DNA from: CAYRXM01 sp964428175 | GTDB lineage: Bacteria > Chloroflexota > Anaerolineae > JAFGEY01 | Length of the DNA stretch: 25,901 bases | NCBI GenBank assembly: GCA_964428175.1 | Contig: CAYRXM010000062.1 | Coordinates: 1-25,901 of the forward strand | Direction of reading: 5' to 3' | In this document: positions 9,401-16,187 of the stretch, piece by piece | Layout of the letters: each line of letters opens with the position of its first letter | Position numbering within the stretch: the first letter of the stretch is position 1 | Notes under the pieces: model-generated | Databases searched by the model: none | What the model was told of the DNA's origin: nothing | Seen by the model: the letters and a program-made list of their open reading frames with translations, nothing else | Program-made: the position numbers and the translations under genes

Positions 9401-9831
9401 CGGTGCTTGAACAAAACCATCGCCGGCATGGGAAACAGCTTGTTGATCTCGCGGGTGATCTGGGCCAGCTTGCCCCGCGCATAGCCTGCGCCGCGCAGCT
9501 CGATGGCCAGAAAGACGTAGGAAAGGTACTGGGTGCGGTCATAGCGGTTGAGCCGGAACATATCGAGTTGGCTGGTCAGGTCATCGCCGGTCAACTGGAA
9601 CAAAAAATCGACCGTCTTCCACTCGTCCAGCAGCGCGCGCTGTGGATCGAGTTTCGCTTCGGGGTCGAATTCGTCCAAAAAGGCATCCGGCGCGTTGGAC
9701 TCCAGCTCCACCCGCGCCTCGCTGCGATAACCCAATGTAGACAGCAAGGCCAGCGTGTTATCGGCCAAAGTGCCTCGCGCAAACTGGCCCAATCGGGCAG
9801 CGATCTGTCGTTTCAAATCGGTTGAATTCAT
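6406..9831 (-). CDS. Eco57I/PglX-like N6-adenine DNA methylase, restriction-modification type
   Basis: This 1141-residue protein carries the gamma-type adenine methylase signature: SAM-binding DPACGSGAFP (about residues 551-560) and catalytic NPPY (about residues 780-783), with a long N-terminal domain and a C-terminal target-recognition region. It resembles COG1002/Eco57I, BREX PglX and DISARM DrmMI methylases in size and layout. The ATG at 9831 overlaps the TGA of the upstream helicase as ATGA, so translation is coupled. I see no confident PD-(D/E)xK nuclease of its own; the partner's PLD domain may supply cleavage. The gene is mosaic: about 60-65% GC up to roughly base 7540, about 40% GC between about 6560 and 7540, then high again. 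The AT-rich part covers the NPPY box and the recognition domain, pointing to acquisition or exchange of specificity. Confidence 0.9.
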   Translation of the reverse strand: MNSTDLKRQIAARLGQFARGTLADNTLALLSTLGYRSEARVELESNAPDAFLDEFDPEAKLDPQRALLDEWKTVDFLFQLTGDDLTSQLDMFRLNRYDRTQYLSYVFLAIELRGAGYARGKLAQITREINKLFPMPAMVLFKHRDTLTLAIINRRPNKRDADRDVLDKVTLIKDVVWARPHRAHIEILFDLSLEQLQAGYALKTFNDLHDAWQKALDSSELNKRFFSEVANWYFWAVQSVGFPSDADPDPETRNAVSVIRLITRLIFVWFLKEKGLVPDALFDLEALKSVLKYDDPQGSTYYKAILQNLFFATLNTEMDRDRKFRITNPRGRDAHFMVHNVYRYERYFQHPDRALDLFSTIPFLNGGLFECLDRPDPANDKRTIRVDGFSDRADNPLAVPDRLFFDPEEHEVDLNEVYGTAGKRYKVRGLIDIFNSYKFTIDENTPVEQEVALDPELLGQVFENLLAAYNPETGTTARKQTGSFYTPREIVNYMVDESLIAYLETRLAEQGIPDANERLRHLFAYNEEPHRFSEREVDLLLQAIDALKILDPACGSGAFPMGILHKLVYILAKLDPHNARWEARQIAKASEIADPTAREAALTSIEDAFARNELDYGRKLYLIENCIYGVDIQPIAVQIAKLRFFISLVVEQVVDDAQPNRGILPLPNLETKFVAANTLLGVERPQQLMLPNPEINQKEKALAEVRQRHFTARSPATKERYRQQDAQLRAELSRLLQQDGWTSHTANVLAHWDPYDQNMSAPFFDLEWMFGITDGFDVVIGNPPYGAAIEKELLEKIKKNLCDTANSNSAALFIDLAKNHLSNSKGIVAFIVPKSLLYSRVWFTLVKALLPNTSVIVDVEQAFSHVLLEQVVFVYSRGRRFSQYRARKFIDNVFTTDVMIPIEYVNRFKAWICDVSTAELEIALKIMHNGKFMHHISTSLRGLPLQRFVSSSGKYRIIGGKNINRYCINGIKGLVKQTDIEQASKKVKILARPKVIAQQIIAHVQNPKPHIMIIATVDSDGSILGLDTVENTFANTADIHLNLIAALYNSTLINWYAYKFIFCGAVRTMHFDESYIAKIPIPDLASPICAEIVNLVEQILDIKRADPGADTSALEAEIDRHVYQLYSLTPEEIAIVEAETR

Positions 9832-12800
9832 GATTCGCCCTCTTGAATCACAAGCCAGGTGATCAACTCAAAATCATCGGTCGAACGGGCTTGTGCCTGT
9901 TTTGTCGGCAGTACGCCGGCGCGATCGCTCAGCAAGTTGCGCACTGCCCTGCGCCGGAAGGTACGCACGATCGAATCTACCGCCTTGTCGAGCAACTGGC
10001 TGTACTGGGTCATATCGTGGCCATTGTCTGTTCGCTGATCGAACCACATGCACAATTCTTCATAGGGCGTTGAGACGCCCGCGCACAGGACACGGTACAT
10101 TTCGAGGATTTGTTTGGGTTGGGCAAACCCAAAGCGCACATCGCCGCCCTCCCGGATGTAGACCAGGAAATAGGGCTGCAACGGGTTGACCCGGTCGCTC
10201 CGCTCGGATGAGGATTGCTGGTGATTCACCTGGCGTAGACAAAAGATGACCCCCGGCGTGATCACCGCATAGTCTGGATGCGGCGGAACCACGGCATACA
10301 GTCCAAACGGGGCATCTTCGAGCAGCCGGCGGTTGCTTTCGATGTACTTGGTCAGCTCGATGCGAAAGTCTTCCAGGGTAAACTCGTTCAGCACCACCGT
10401 CTCGTTAAAGTCCTCCAGATCGAGCACTTCGTCTTTCAGGCGCAGCAACTGCCGGTCGCGATAGGTAAGATCGTCGGCGATCAGGTCTCTGAGCTCTTCC
10501 GGCCTGAGCAGGTTATCGGCCATAGTGGCCGTAATGTCCACCAGGGCCATTCTCGCCTCGACCCGGTTTTTGAGATCGATGTACTTGTTCAGGTCTTCGG
10601 TCGGCCAAAAATTGACCAACTGCACGCTGGCGTTGATGCTGCCGATGCGGTCGATGCGCCCGAACCGTTGGATGATACGCACCGGGTTCCAGTGAATGTC
10701 ATAGTTGATCAAAAAGTCGCAGTCCTGCAGGTTCTGCCCTTCCGAGATGCAGTCGGTGGCGATCAGCAGATCGATCTGGCCTTCCTGCGGCATCGAACTA
10801 ACCTTGGCGCGCAGTTTGGACACCGGCGAAAAATTGACCAGAATGTGCTCGAACCTGTTCTGGCCGAACGTGGTTCTGTTTTCGATCGAGCCACCCGTGA
10901 CCAGCGCCAGGTGAATGCCCAGTTCTTCGGTAGCCCACGTCTTGAGCGCGTCGTACAGGTACACAGCAGTGTCGGCAAAGGCAGTGAAAACCAGCACTTT
11001 GCGGTTGGGCTGCCCGAGGTTGTTGGTTGTCGGCTGCTGCACCTTGGCGGCGATCAACCTTTTGAGTTCTGCCAGTTTGGCATCGCGCTCCGGCGTGACC
11101 TGGCAGGCCGAACTGTACAAAATGCTGAGTTGCTCCTTGTCTTGCTGCAAATCGTGCAGCCAGCGATCCGCGTCCAGGTGGGCCATATTGTAAATCAGGC
11201 TCTTGCCGACCTGAAGCGCCATCTGTAGCTCTTCGTCATCCACATCCTCGACCAGCAACTCGTCAAAATCTAGATCGGGGTTTTCATCGCGAAACTGCTT
11301 GAAGCGTTCGATCCGGGCAATCAAGGCTTCGATCTTGGCAATGGTGCGATCCATCGTGATCGCAAACGAGTGGACCGAGCTTTCCAGGCGTTTGAGAAAG
11401 TTGACCCTCATCATGCCGATCAAATAATACTCGCGGTCAAGCTGCGTAAAGGCTTTGATCTCGGTTTCGTCATAGCGGCTGCGGTATTCGGGCAAAACGT
11501 ATTTGGCGGGGATAAAGAGCGAAAGCTGGTACCTGGAAATCTCGTCGTTCAACCGGTCATAAGACATAAAACGATCTTGGAGATCGATATCGGCAAAGAT
11601 CGAGATCGGTTTTTCTCGCTCGGGAAACCCGCCCAGTTCGGCAATAGTGGCCTGGTAGAATTTCTGGATGTGCTTTCGAGAGCGGGCAATCGTCAACTCG
11701 TCGAGCAGCTTGAAAAAGGCGGAACTCAGCCGGTCCAATAGGTCCTTGCTGTCGCGGGGCTGACTTTGCTGCGTCCATTCGGTAAACGTGCGCTGGGCAG
11801 CAGCCAATGTATCGCCAATATTGCCAACGCCCATTGACTCAGCAAAAGCATCATCGCGTCCCTCAGTCAGGAAATAAATCTGGTTGCGCAAATCCTTGAG
11901 GTTGTTATTCACCGGTGTGGCCGAGAGCAGCAGCACGCGGGTCTTGATCCCACGCTGGATAATGTCTTCCATCAGCCGCTCGTACCGGCTTTTGCGGATC
12001 ACATTGCCAAACTCATCACGTCGGCCCTTGTTATCATTTCGAAAATTGTGCGATTCGTCCACCACCACCAGGTCGTAATTGCCCCAGTTGATCGTCGACA
12101 GGTCAATGTCACCCGATCTGCCGCCGTCGCGGCTCAGGTCGGTGTGCGAAAGCACCGTGTAGGCGAAACGGTCATTGACAAAGGGATTCAACGCACTGTT
12201 ATTCTGCGCCTGATACACCGTCCAGTTGTCGCGCAATTTTTTGGGACACAAGACCAGCACTTTGCCGTTGCGCAACTCGAAATATTTGATGATCGCCAGG
12301 GCCTCGAACGTCTTGCCCAACCCGACGCTGTCGGCAATAATGCAGCCATTGTACTTGAGGACTTTGTTGATCGCGCCGCGCACGCCGTCTTTTTGAAACT
12401 CGAACAACGCTTTCCAGATATCGGTGTCAACCAGTTGGCGTTGTTCGATCAACAGATCGCGCTGGGCTTGCTCGTCGAGGAACTGCTCAAAAATGTGAAA
12501 CAAGGTCTTGAAATAGATAAACTCGGGCGATTGATTGCGATACAACTGCTCCAGGTAGGCAATGACCTGTTCTTTGACATCTTGCACCAGGTCAGCATTT
12601 TCCCAGATCTTGTCGAACCAGGCTTTGAGCGCTTTGAGGTCACGGCGGTCGTTGGCGACCAGATTCAACTCGATGTTATTGCGCCCGTCTTGGCCCAGGC
12701 CCAGACCGCGAACAGTGAAATTGGAACTGCCAATGATCGCGTCATCGATGCCGCTGTGCGTGATGTGGTACATTTTGCCATGTAGCAAGCTGGCCTGTTT

Positions 12801-13160
12801 GATTGATTTGATCTGTACTTTCTCGGCTATCCACCGAGCGCATTCTTTTGCAACCCGTTTTTGCGCCAACTGGCGTGCAAGATGTAATCCTTCGTCCTGG
12901 ATGTTGAATGCTTTGGTGTTCGTCTTGCCGGGGTCGAGTGAGGTCACAAACTGGGGTTCGCCAAAGAGAAAACGCATACTATCAATGGCTTCAAGTTGTT
13001 CTTTTAGTGCTTCAAACGCATAGATGGTGAAATAGGCAGAAACAACCGAGAGAACCGAACCCTGTTGTATCTTTTCTCTCAAAAAGTGTCCAACTGAGCC
13101 ATAGAAATAGTTGTCGCGGATGCCAGAGTCGGAGTCCGGCGTTGAGGATGCAGATGACAT
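9828..13160 (-). CDS. PLD-nuclease/SNF2-type helicase fusion, restriction or defence protein
   Basis: The N-terminal domain (about residues 10-200) is phospholipase D-like, with an HGK at 127-129 and GSSN at 144-147 (one HxK...GSxN motif, so it would work as a dimer if it follows single-motif PLD nucleases). It is followed by a complete SF2/SNF2 motor: Walker A GLGKT (280-284), DESH (368-371), SAT (413-415) and motif VI QRFGRIDRIGS near residue 830. The frame opens at a TTG (13181), but the ATG at 13160 is preferred because AGGAG lies six bases before it. It is the first gene of a two-gene operon, and its stop overlaps the methylase start. The likely role is ATP-driven translocation and cleavage of unmodified DNA. 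It resembles DISARM DrmD plus a nuclease domain, but drmA, drmB and the BREX pglZ/brxC genes are not nearby. Confidence 0.9.
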   Translation of the reverse strand: MSSASSTPDSDSGIRDNYFYGSVGHFLREKIQQGSVLSVVSAYFTIYAFEALKEQLEAIDSMRFLFGEPQFVTSLDPGKTNTKAFNIQDEGLHLARQLAQKRVAKECARWIAEKVQIKSIKQASLLHGKMYHITHSGIDDAIIGSSNFTVRGLGLGQDGRNNIELNLVANDRRDLKALKAWFDKIWENADLVQDVKEQVIAYLEQLYRNQSPEFIYFKTLFHIFEQFLDEQAQRDLLIEQRQLVDTDIWKALFEFQKDGVRGAINKVLKYNGCIIADSVGLGKTFEALAIIKYFELRNGKVLVLCPKKLRDNWTVYQAQNNSALNPFVNDRFAYTVLSHTDLSRDGGRSGDIDLSTINWGNYDLVVVDESHNFRNDNKGRRDEFGNVIRKSRYERLMEDIIQRGIKTRVLLLSATPVNNNLKDLRNQIYFLTEGRDDAFAESMGVGNIGDTLAAAQRTFTEWTQQSQPRDSKDLLDRLSSAFFKLLDELTIARSRKHIQKFYQATIAELGGFPEREKPISIFADIDLQDRFMSYDRLNDEISRYQLSLFIPAKYVLPEYRSRYDETEIKAFTQLDREYYLIGMMRVNFLKRLESSVHSFAITMDRTIAKIEALIARIERFKQFRDENPDLDFDELLVEDVDDEELQMALQVGKSLIYNMAHLDADRWLHDLQQDKEQLSILYSSACQVTPERDAKLAELKRLIAAKVQQPTTNNLGQPNRKVLVFTAFADTAVYLYDALKTWATEELGIHLALVTGGSIENRTTFGQNRFEHILVNFSPVSKLRAKVSSMPQEGQIDLLIATDCISEGQNLQDCDFLINYDIHWNPVRIIQRFGRIDRIGSINASVQLVNFWPTEDLNKYIDLKNRVEARMALVDITATMADNLLRPEELRDLIADDLTYRDRQLLRLKDEVLDLEDFNETVVLNEFTLEDFRIELTKYIESNRRLLEDAPFGLYAVVPPHPDYAVITPGVIFCLRQVNHQQSSSERSDRVNPLQPYFLVYIREGGDVRFGFAQPKQILEMYRVLCAGVSTPYEELCMWFDQRTDNGHDMTQYSQLLDKAVDSIVRTFRRRAVRNLLSDRAGVLPTKQAQARSTDDFELITWLVIQEGES

Positions 13161-13230
13161 CGTGCGCTCCTGCCATAACAATATAAGGATGGAGATGACT
13201 CAAAGCAACAAAAAGCCCATCCACCGAAGC

Positions 13231-13260
13231 TTGACGACGAACGGGCCTGTGTGCTATACA
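13231..13260 (+). promoter_or_regulatory. sigma70-type promoter for a candidate antisense RNA
   Basis: TTGACG and TATACA are separated by 18 bases, with a TGC extended -10 (GTGCTATACA). It lies inside the transcribed leader of the helicase operon but points the other way, so its product would be antisense to that leader. Start would be near 13267. Confidence 0.5.
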
Positions 13261-13266
13261 GGCTGC

Positions 13267-13380
13267 CCATCCTCAACCAATGAGGGGCAGCAGGCACCGT
13301 GGGCGCGCCATCGCCGGCAACCCGCAGTTGTATTCAGTGCTCCACGCTCGCACAAGCCGTGGAGCACTATATTTTGTGTT
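13267..13380 (+). ncRNA. Candidate small antisense RNA to the restriction-operon leader
   Basis: A promoter-like sequence ends at 13260 and a terminator-like hairpin with a T-rich tail ends near 13380, bounding an RNA of roughly 110 nt with no convincing ORF. Its 5' part can fold (GCTGCCC at 13262-13268 with GGGCAGC at 13285-13291, plus CTCA/TGAG, with a three-base bulge). It overlaps the leader transcribed from the minus promoter at 13395-13423 and could base-pair with it along its entire length. It does not match a known RNA family that I recognise. The call rests only on promoter and terminator geometry. Confidence 0.35.
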
Positions 13381-13385
13381 TGTTT
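13336..13385 (+). terminator. Intrinsic terminator-like hairpin
   Basis: A perfect 11-bp inverted repeat, AGTGCTCCACG (13336-13346) and CGTGGAGCACT (13358-13368) with an 11-nt loop, is followed on the plus strand by a T-rich run (ATATTTTGTGTTTGTTT). On the minus strand no T-run follows, so there it would simply be a leader stem-loop. Confidence 0.5.
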
Positions 13386-13394
13386 ACGTGGTTA

Positions 13395-13423
13395 AGAATA
13401 GCACAAAGGATGGAAACTGTCAA
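13395..13423 (-). promoter_or_regulatory. Promoter of the helicase-methylase operon
   Basis: On the minus strand TTGACA (13418-13423) and TATTCT (13395-13400) are spaced by exactly 17 bases. Transcription would begin near 13388, giving a ~228-nt leader before the helicase ATG at 13160. It lies back to back with the flavin reductase promoter. Confidence 0.65.
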
Positions 13424-13430
13424 CGTCCAA

Positions 13431-13459
13431 TTGGTCTCTACCCCGGTCTGTGGTATCAT
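13431..13459 (+). promoter_or_regulatory. Promoter of the flavin reductase-like gene
   Basis: TTGGTC (13431-13436) and TATCAT (13454-13459) are spaced by 17 bases on the plus strand. The -35 box is only 7 bases from the -35 of the divergent restriction-operon promoter, so the two may influence each other. Confidence 0.5.
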
Positions 13460-13532
13460 AGAGGCCGGAGAGGAAATTGAGCCGTTATCCAAGCTGCGAG
13501 CGCCGATCTCTCGATAAGATGAGGAAAGACGA

Positions 13533-14084
13533 ATGACCAAAACACAAATCAAACCCCACCGTCCGGTCTATCCCACGCCGGCCGGACTGATCACTTCGGT
13601 CGACGCGGATGGCAAGCCCAACATCATCACCCTCGGCGAAGTCTTCAATATCTCTATCTCTCGCCCGGTGATCCTGGGCATCGCCATCCGCAAAGCGACC
13701 CACTCGCACGGCTCGATCAGCCAGTGCGGCGAGTACGTGGTCAACCTGCCCACCCAGGCAATCGCCGAACAGGTGTGGGCCTGCGGGCGCGTGTCCGGCC
13801 GTTCGGTCGATAAATTCGCCCTGACCGGGCTGACGCCGCTGCCGGCGTCGGTGGTCAAGCCGCCGTTGATCGCCGAGTGCCCGGTCAACATCGAGTGCCG
13901 GGTGACCGGCATCCAGGAGATCGGTGACCACGACCTGTTTTTGGGCGAAGCCGTGGCCCAGCACGTGGACGAGGCCTTGCTGGACGAGGAAGGCAAGATT
14001 CGCGTCGACCGCTTGAACGGGTTTGCTTTCGTGCTGGGCGAGTTCTGGGCGCTGGATCACAAGATCGAAAGAGAATCAGAATAA
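13533..14084 (+). CDS. Flavin reductase-like FMN-binding split-barrel protein
   Basis: This 183-residue protein has the typical start of the flavin reductase-like family (PVYPTPAGLITSVDADGKPN) and the core block from NIITLGEVFNIS to YVVNLPT, which binds FMN in a split-barrel fold. Such proteins reduce flavin or act as flavoprotein oxidoreductases; the partner is not evident here. A GAGGAAAG ribosome site precedes the ATG. It is a single gene with its own promoter, facing the SDR gene 75 bases away. Nothing ties it functionally to the restriction operon with which it shares the intergenic region. Confidence 0.85.
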   Translation: MTKTQIKPHRPVYPTPAGLITSVDADGKPNIITLGEVFNISISRPVILGIAIRKATHSHGSISQCGEYVVNLPTQAIAEQVWACGRVSGRSVDKFALTGLTPLPASVVKPPLIAECPVNIECRVTGIQEIGDHDLFLGEAVAQHVDEALLDEEGKIRVDRLNGFAFVLGEFWALDHKIERESE

Positions 14085-14159
14085 TGAAGATCCGTGGATC
14101 GCGACCCGGTGGACGAACTGACCAGCCGCTACATCCTGCCGGCGGCACGTTGACTGGTT

Positions 14160-14930
14160 CTACCACACCGTGTATCCGCCGTCGATGACGATCGCCGCGC
14201 CGGTGACATAGCTCGATGCCTGCGAGGCCAGAAACACGGCCAGCGGCCCCAGTTCCTCCGGCTCTCCGGGCCGCTTCATCGGAATGGCCGGGATCCACTG
14301 GCCGCCGTAGGCCGGGTCGTCGAAAAAGGGCCTGGCCATATCCGTGCCCATATAGCCGGGACAGATGGCGTTGACACGGATGCCGTGGGGCGCCCACTCG
14401 GCGGCCAGCGACTTGCTGAGGTGGATCACTGCCGCCTTGGAGGCATTGTAGGAAGCCTGGCCCTGCGGAAAGTTGACGATCACCCCCGACATCGAGGCGA
14501 TGTTGATGATGCTGCCCCGGCGGCGCGCGATCATCTGCCGGCCCACGGCCTGGGCGCAATAGAACACCCCGTTGAGATTGACGTCGATCACGGCCTGCCA
14601 ATCGGACGGTGTGACCGTCTCTGCCGCGCCCCACTTGACGATGCCGGCATTGTTCATCAAAAAGTCGATCTGCCCGAATTCGGCCAGCGCAGCGTCGACC
14701 ATCGTCTGGACGCTGTCCGGTTGGGTCACATCAGTCCGGACGAACAGGGCGCGCCGGCCCAGGCGCTCGATCTCTTGAGCTGTCTGAGCGCCTGTCTCGG
14801 CGTTGATCTCGGCAACAACGACATCGGCACCCGCTTCGGCAAAGGCACGACAAAAGACTTTGCCCAACCCTTGCCCGCCACCGGTGACAATGCCGACCTG
14901 GTTTCTGAGAGAAAATGTATCCAAAATCAT
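14160..14930 (-). CDS. SDR-family NAD(P)-dependent oxidoreductase
   Basis: This classical short-chain dehydrogenase of 256 residues has nucleotide-binding TGGGQGLG (16-23), NNAG (93-96) and the catalytic residues Ser148, Tyr161 and Lys165 (YNASK), followed by the usual PGYMGTDMA segment. Glu41 after the second strand, where NADP enzymes carry basic residues, suggests NAD(H) preference. The best match by eye is to glucose/3-oxoacyl/gluconate-type dehydrogenases; the substrate is unknown. GAAAGG precedes the ATG. A minus-strand promoter (TTGACA-17-TACCTT) is visible about 100 bases upstream, and the gene is divergent from the glycerophosphodiesterase-like gene. Confidence 0.9.
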   Translation of the reverse strand: MILDTFSLRNQVGIVTGGGQGLGKVFCRAFAEAGADVVVAEINAETGAQTAQEIERLGRRALFVRTDVTQPDSVQTMVDAALAEFGQIDFLMNNAGIVKWGAAETVTPSDWQAVIDVNLNGVFYCAQAVGRQMIARRRGSIINIASMSGVIVNFPQGQASYNASKAAVIHLSKSLAAEWAPHGIRVNAICPGYMGTDMARPFFDDPAYGGQWIPAIPMKRPGEPEELGPLAVFLASQASSYVTGAAIVIDGGYTVW

Positions 14931-15024
14931 CGCTCGGCCTTTCTATCGTCAACAACCAGCTTCATCCCCGTTGACCCGGGTCATCCCATCCCCAACGTCG
15001 ATGCGTGTCCATATCCTGGCGAAC

Positions 15025-15053
15025 AAGGTAGCCGATTTTGCCAGGATTGTCAA
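15025..15053 (-). promoter_or_regulatory. Putative promoter of the SDR gene
   Basis: On the minus strand TTGACA (15048-15053) is followed after 17 bases by TACCTT (15025-15030). The -35 is perfect and the -10 is weak. Leader length to the SDR ATG would be about 90 nt. Confidence 0.45.
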
Positions 15054-15085
15054 ATCATTGGCGGCAAGAAAAGCACCATCTGGAA

Positions 15086-15114
15086 TTCACCCGCAGTGTG
15101 CTTTGTGCTATACT
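15086..15114 (+). promoter_or_regulatory. Putative promoter of the glycerophosphodiesterase-like gene
   Basis: TTCACC (15086-15091) and TATACT (15109-15114) are spaced by 17 bases, and the -10 is extended (TGTGCTATACT). It is divergent from the SDR promoter, with 32 bases between the two -35 boxes. Nothing else is seen in the 296-base gap 14931-15226. Confidence 0.55.
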
Positions 15115-15226
15115 GTTTGAGCAAGTCTTTCGAGCCGGTAAACGCCTTTCCGACAACCAACGGCAGCGTCATCGACCCACCATTGGAACGACGTCACGTT
15201 TCAGGTGCCCGGTCGTAGAAAAAAAG

Positions 15227-16033
15227 ATGGACAAGATGAAACACGTTCAAGACGGAGTGATCGATCTGCGCGACCAAGCCTGCATCGCGGCCCGGCGTCC
15301 AGTGCTGATCGCCCATCGCGGCGGGGTGATCGCCGCCAATGCGCCGGAGAACTCGTTGGGCGCGATTCACCTGGCCGCCATCCACGGCTACGATATGGTC
15401 GAACTCGACGTCCGCGAAGCCAGCGACGGCGAAGCGGTGCTTTTTCACGGCTCGGGCACGCGCGGCCTGTGGATCGACTGCGGCGTGCCCCATTTCGTGG
15501 AAGAACTGACCGGCGACGAACTGGTCGCCTTGCGCTACCGGGCGAGCACGGCGCACATCGCCACGCTGGCCCAGGCGCTCGAGTTGTGCGCGTCGTTGGG
15601 GCTGGGGGTGATGCTCGACATCAAGGCCGGCGACGGTTCGGATCGGTTCTTTGACCGCATCGCCGGCCTGCTGCGCCAGCACGCACTCACCGCCGCCGCC
15701 GTCACCATCTCGCGCGACCCCAAGGTCTGCGCGGCGCTGGACGGCCTGGCCCTCTTGCCGGTGTGCAAGGAGGACGAGGCACACGCCCGCAGCGGCGAGC
15801 CGGTCTCGCTGGACGGCCAGTTCTGGTTCGGTTGGGCCGCCGAACTGCCCAACGAGGCCGTTGCCGCGCTGCAGCGAAATGGCGCGTTGGTCGTCGTCTC
15901 GATCAACACCTTTCACTACCCGGCACACGCGCAGCAGTCGCTGGCCCGGCAGGACATCCGCCGGCTGCTGGCAGCCGGCGTGGAGGGCTTTCAGATCGAC
16001 TCGGTGTACGGGGATTGTTTTGGCGCGGGGTGA
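15227..16033 (+). CDS. Glycerophosphodiester phosphodiesterase (GDPD)-like protein
   Basis: This 268-residue TIM-barrel protein has the GDPD signature: HRGG (His30), APENS (Glu42), VELDV (Glu59, Asp61) and a second histidine in LFHGSG (His74), the equivalent of the usual HD motif but with Asp replaced by Gly. MLDIKAGDG (129-136) corresponds to the family's (L)EIK strand. The essential pair of histidines is therefore present, while one flanking acidic residue is lost and the protein is divergent. The frame extends far upstream, but the promoter at 15086-15114 and the lack of protein-like sequence before it favour a start at ATG 15227 (or 15236); neither has a strong Shine-Dalgarno. No signal peptide is seen, so it is probably cytoplasmic. 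Substrate unknown. Confidence 0.78.
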   Translation: MDKMKHVQDGVIDLRDQACIAARRPVLIAHRGGVIAANAPENSLGAIHLAAIHGYDMVELDVREASDGEAVLFHGSGTRGLWIDCGVPHFVEELTGDELVALRYRASTAHIATLAQALELCASLGLGVMLDIKAGDGSDRFFDRIAGLLRQHALTAAAVTISRDPKVCAALDGLALLPVCKEDEAHARSGEPVSLDGQFWFGWAAELPNEAVAALQRNGALVVVSINTFHYPAHAQQSLARQDIRRLLAAGVEGFQIDSVYGDCFGAG

Positions 16034-16074
16034 CGGATATCGTCCGTCGCCGAGATAGCAGATCGACAAGATGC

Positions 16075-16105
16075 TGCCCGGCATTCGTGGTCTGAATGTC
16101 GGGCA
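16075..16105 (+). terminator. Hairpin after the GDPD-like gene, possible terminator
   Basis: TGCCCGGCATTC (16075-16086) pairs with GAATGTCGGGCA (16094-16105) across a 7-nt loop, 12 pairs with one G-T wobble. It is followed by AATAACAG rather than a T-run, so it may be only a partial terminator. Confidence 0.4.
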
Positions 16106-16187
16106 AATAACAGAATGCCACTGCGGATCAACCATTCGCTCGGTTGGCTGATGACCGGGCTGATGATAGGAATGAAGGGAGCACACG

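Larger units (their letters stand above)
13161..13532. other. Divergent regulatory region between the restriction operon and flavin reductase
   Basis: No protein-coding gene is seen in these 372 bases. They hold three promoter-like sequences (one minus, two plus), two stem-loops and a T-rich stretch, each listed separately. The leader of the helicase mRNA would be about 228 nt long. Confidence 0.7.

Noticed and set aside
13267..13380. tRNA, 4.5S or 6S RNA in the leader region
   Set aside because: No T-loop GGTTCRA, no SRP tetraloop core and no 6S-like open bubble can be made out.
14085..14159. Possible gene remnant (DRDPVDELTSRYILPAAR then stop) between flavin reductase and SDR
   Set aside because: Only about 19 codons look protein-like, with no start and no recognisable family; could be chance.
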